From NCBI RefSeq assembly GCF_003732225.1, contig NZ_MOBJ01000001.1, positions 124,001-188,000 on the forward strand: a stretch of 64,000 nucleotides of DNA, read 5' to 3'. The notes beneath the pieces were generated by a model. That model did no database searches. It was not told the origin of the DNA and was given only the letters and a program-made list of their open reading frames with translations. The DNA is from Pseudomonas brassicacearum. Lineage in GTDB: Bacteria; Pseudomonadota; Gammaproteobacteria; Pseudomonadales; Pseudomonadaceae. This document shows positions 62,877 to 64,000 of this stretch, piece after piece. The position numbers and the translations under genes are program-made. Positions within the stretch are counted from its first letter, which is position 1. The number at the start of each line of letters is the position of its first letter.

Positions 62877-62892
62877 AGCAAGTGTTATGCCA
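62877..62892 (-). promoter_or_regulatory. fliL: Sigma-54-type promoter of the fliL operon
   Basis: On the minus strand TGGCATAACACTTGCT matches the TGGCAC-N5-TTGCW consensus with exact GG-N10-GC spacing, 51 bases upstream of the fliL ATG. Confidence 0.85.
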
Positions 62893-62952
62893 GAAGTGTC
62901 AGAAGGGGGATGGTGGGGATTGAGCGCAATCCAAAAAACACTACAAGACCAG

Positions 62953-63042
62953 TGTGGGAGCGAGCTTGCTCGCGATAGCGGTGTAACAGTCCACAAAGAT
63001 ATCGACTGTTAAGGCCTCATCGCGAGCAAGCTCGCTCCCACA
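62953..63042. repeat. REPIN, class B, between fliK and fliL
   Basis: A 90-base head-to-head REP pair with spacer AGCGGTGTAACAGTCCACAA and onwards. It begins 61 bases upstream of the fliL sigma-54 site and ends 15 bases from the fliK stop. Confidence 0.92.
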
Positions 63043-63057
63043 GGGTTTGACGCTTGG

Positions 63058-64000
63058 TCAGGCGTAGTAGTCGACCGCACTGGAGCCGATGACACTGGTG
63101 GTGTTGGCAGCCGCTTCAGCCACGCTCACCGGCAACTCTTCATCCGCCGAGAGGCGACCACCATTGGCACTGGCGGGCCCGCCCTGCCCCTGCTGAGCCT
63201 GCTGCTGCCCTTGCCAGCCGCGAGACTGGTCGGAGACATTGACGTCGACCTGCCCCATGCCTTGCTGGGCAAACATGTCGCGCAGACGATGCATCTGACT
63301 GTCCAGCGCTTCACGCACACCAACGTGAGCGCTCATGAAGGTCACTTGAGTCTGCTGATCGGGAACCATGTTCACCCGAATATCCAGGCGACCCAATTCC
63401 GCCGGCTGAAGCTGAATATCGGCAGCCTTGAGGTTGGCGCTCGACAGGTACATGACCCGATTGACCACCTCTTCGGTCCAGCCGCTCTGATGCATGGCGA
63501 TCGGTTGATTCACCGGCAATGCATTCGCGGTCTTCGGTGTGGCGGCCTGGGTCAGCGCCGCCAGACGGTTGGCAAAATCATCAACGCGCGTGTCGCTGGT
63601 CGCCGACTTCAGATCCTTGAGTCCATCATCGATCAAACCGCTGAAGGACTTTTCACCCCCCTGGCTGGTGCTGTCCTTGCTGGTTTGCACGTCAAGCATG
63701 CTTGCCATGCCGTTGGCAAAGTTCTGCGCCGCGGTTGGCTCACTATCGGTCTGATCCGGCGCCGCTTTTGTCGGGGACTGACTGGAAGCCGACACGTGAC
63801 CACTTTGCTCCAGCGCCAGACGCAAGGTCGGCATCGCGTCCAAGGGATCGGATGCAGGATCGAACGAGGGATCAGTCGCGGCCGCAGGTGTAGCGGGCGC
63901 AGCCGGCAGAGGCGTCACCGCAGCCGTAAGCGCTGCGTCGACCTGAGGCAGGGGCTGAGCCTGAGTGACCACTGGCGGTGTTTGCGGGTCTGGTGCGGGC
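63058..64000 (-). CDS. fliK: Flagellar hook-length control protein FliK, 3' part only
   Basis: This is the C-terminal part (at least 314 residues) of the hook-length ruler and export-switch protein. The frame is open to the right window edge, so the true start is outside; the GTG at 63972 is not a start. The Pro/Ala/Gln-rich ruler region is followed by the Flg_hook domain: WTEEVVNRVMYLSSANLKAA, IQLQPAELGRLDIRVNMVPD and VTFMSAHVGVREALDSQMHR, then RDMFAQQGMGQVDVNVSD. It is separated from fliL by a REPIN. Confidence 0.93.
   Translation of the reverse strand, partial: PAPDPQTPPVVTQAQPLPQVDAALTAAVTPLPAAPATPAAATDPSFDPASDPLDAMPTLRLALEQSGHVSASSQSPTKAAPDQTDSEPTAAQNFANGMASMLDVQTSKDSTSQGGEKSFSGLIDDGLKDLKSATSDTRVDDFANRLAALTQAATPKTANALPVNQPIAMHQSGWTEEVVNRVMYLSSANLKAADIQLQPAELGRLDIRVNMVPDQQTQVTFMSAHVGVREALDSQMHRLRDMFAQQGMGQVDVNVSDQSRGWQGQQQAQQGQGGPASANGGRLSADEELPVSVAEAAANTTSVIGSSAVDYYA

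Noticed and set aside
61333..63012. Long plus-strand open frame of 559 codons
   Set aside because: It is antisense to fliM/fliL with His/Asp/Gln-rich composition typical of the reverse strand of GC-rich genes; the minus-strand proteins are clearly conserved.

Overview
The window reads as a chromosomal segment of a fluorescent-group Pseudomonas. The gene order flhA-flhF-fleN-fliA-cheYZAB-motCD-parC-parP-cheW-DUF2802, the polar-flagellum cluster fliKLMNOPQR-flhB, the nine-gene ccmABCDEFGHI operon, the MuxABC-OpmB efflux operon and the gcl-hyi-glxR-ttuD-pykF glyoxylate operon are all arrangements known from Pseudomonas. The GC-rich, strongly biased codon use agrees, as does the abundance of REP/REPIN repeats built on TGTGGGAGCGAGCTTGCTCG. 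No rRNA, tRNA, prophage, IS element or CRISPR array was found. Identifications come from protein motifs and recalled family features, not from database searches.

Layout. 1-2 kb: 5' part of an acetate permease (actP) with yjcH, and a quaternary-amine binding protein. 2-7 kb: a GH17 beta-glucan enzyme, a small membrane protein, an alpha/beta-hydrolase and MlaA-like pair, and a DUF808 protein. 7.8-17.6 kb: the MuxA-MuxB-MuxC-OpmB tripartite efflux operon with a divergent TetR regulator. 17.6-18.4 kb: a REP-associated tyrosine transposase (RAYT) bracketed by two REPINs. 18.4-25.7 kb: glyoxylate carboligase pathway (glyoxylate to tartronate semialdehyde to glycerate to pyruvate) with a divergent GlcG/HbpS-like gene, followed by a urea transporter and a voltage-gated-type K+ channel. 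27.7-31.2 kb: a solitary sulfate-binding protein, a RidA-like protein, a DUF5666-like secreted protein, an orphan HicB and a small lipoprotein. 31.2-38.2 kb: cytochrome c maturation genes, all on the minus strand. 38.3-41.5 kb: a FliK-like and FlhB-C-terminal-like gene pair, a small membrane protein and a DUF2802 gene. 41.5-64 kb: chemotaxis and flagellar export/switch genes on the minus strand, ending in fliK, which runs off the right edge.

The flagellar part forms a single functional unit. Sigma-54-type promoters (GG-N10-GC) are visible upstream of flhA and of fliL. FlhF and FleN control polar placement and number. FliA is the late sigma factor. ParC/ParP and the CheW/CheA/CheB/CheY/CheZ set form a polar chemotaxis array feeding the switch protein FliM/FliN. 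The flhA and flhB blocks are separated by about 1.9 kb that holds one DUF3077 gene and a 7-unit REP-containing tandem array.

The most distinctive content is repeat biology. There are two architectural classes of one REPIN family (head-to-head and tail-to-tail), a resident RAYT, a second REPIN family that has inserted in frame into the signal-peptide region of opmB, a third hairpin family in the sbp leader and between parC and parP, and a tandem array. I did not find a clearly new defence or biosynthetic system. The best candidates for follow-up are the RAYT/REPIN locus, the opmB insertion, the tandem array and the duplicated FhlB tail.
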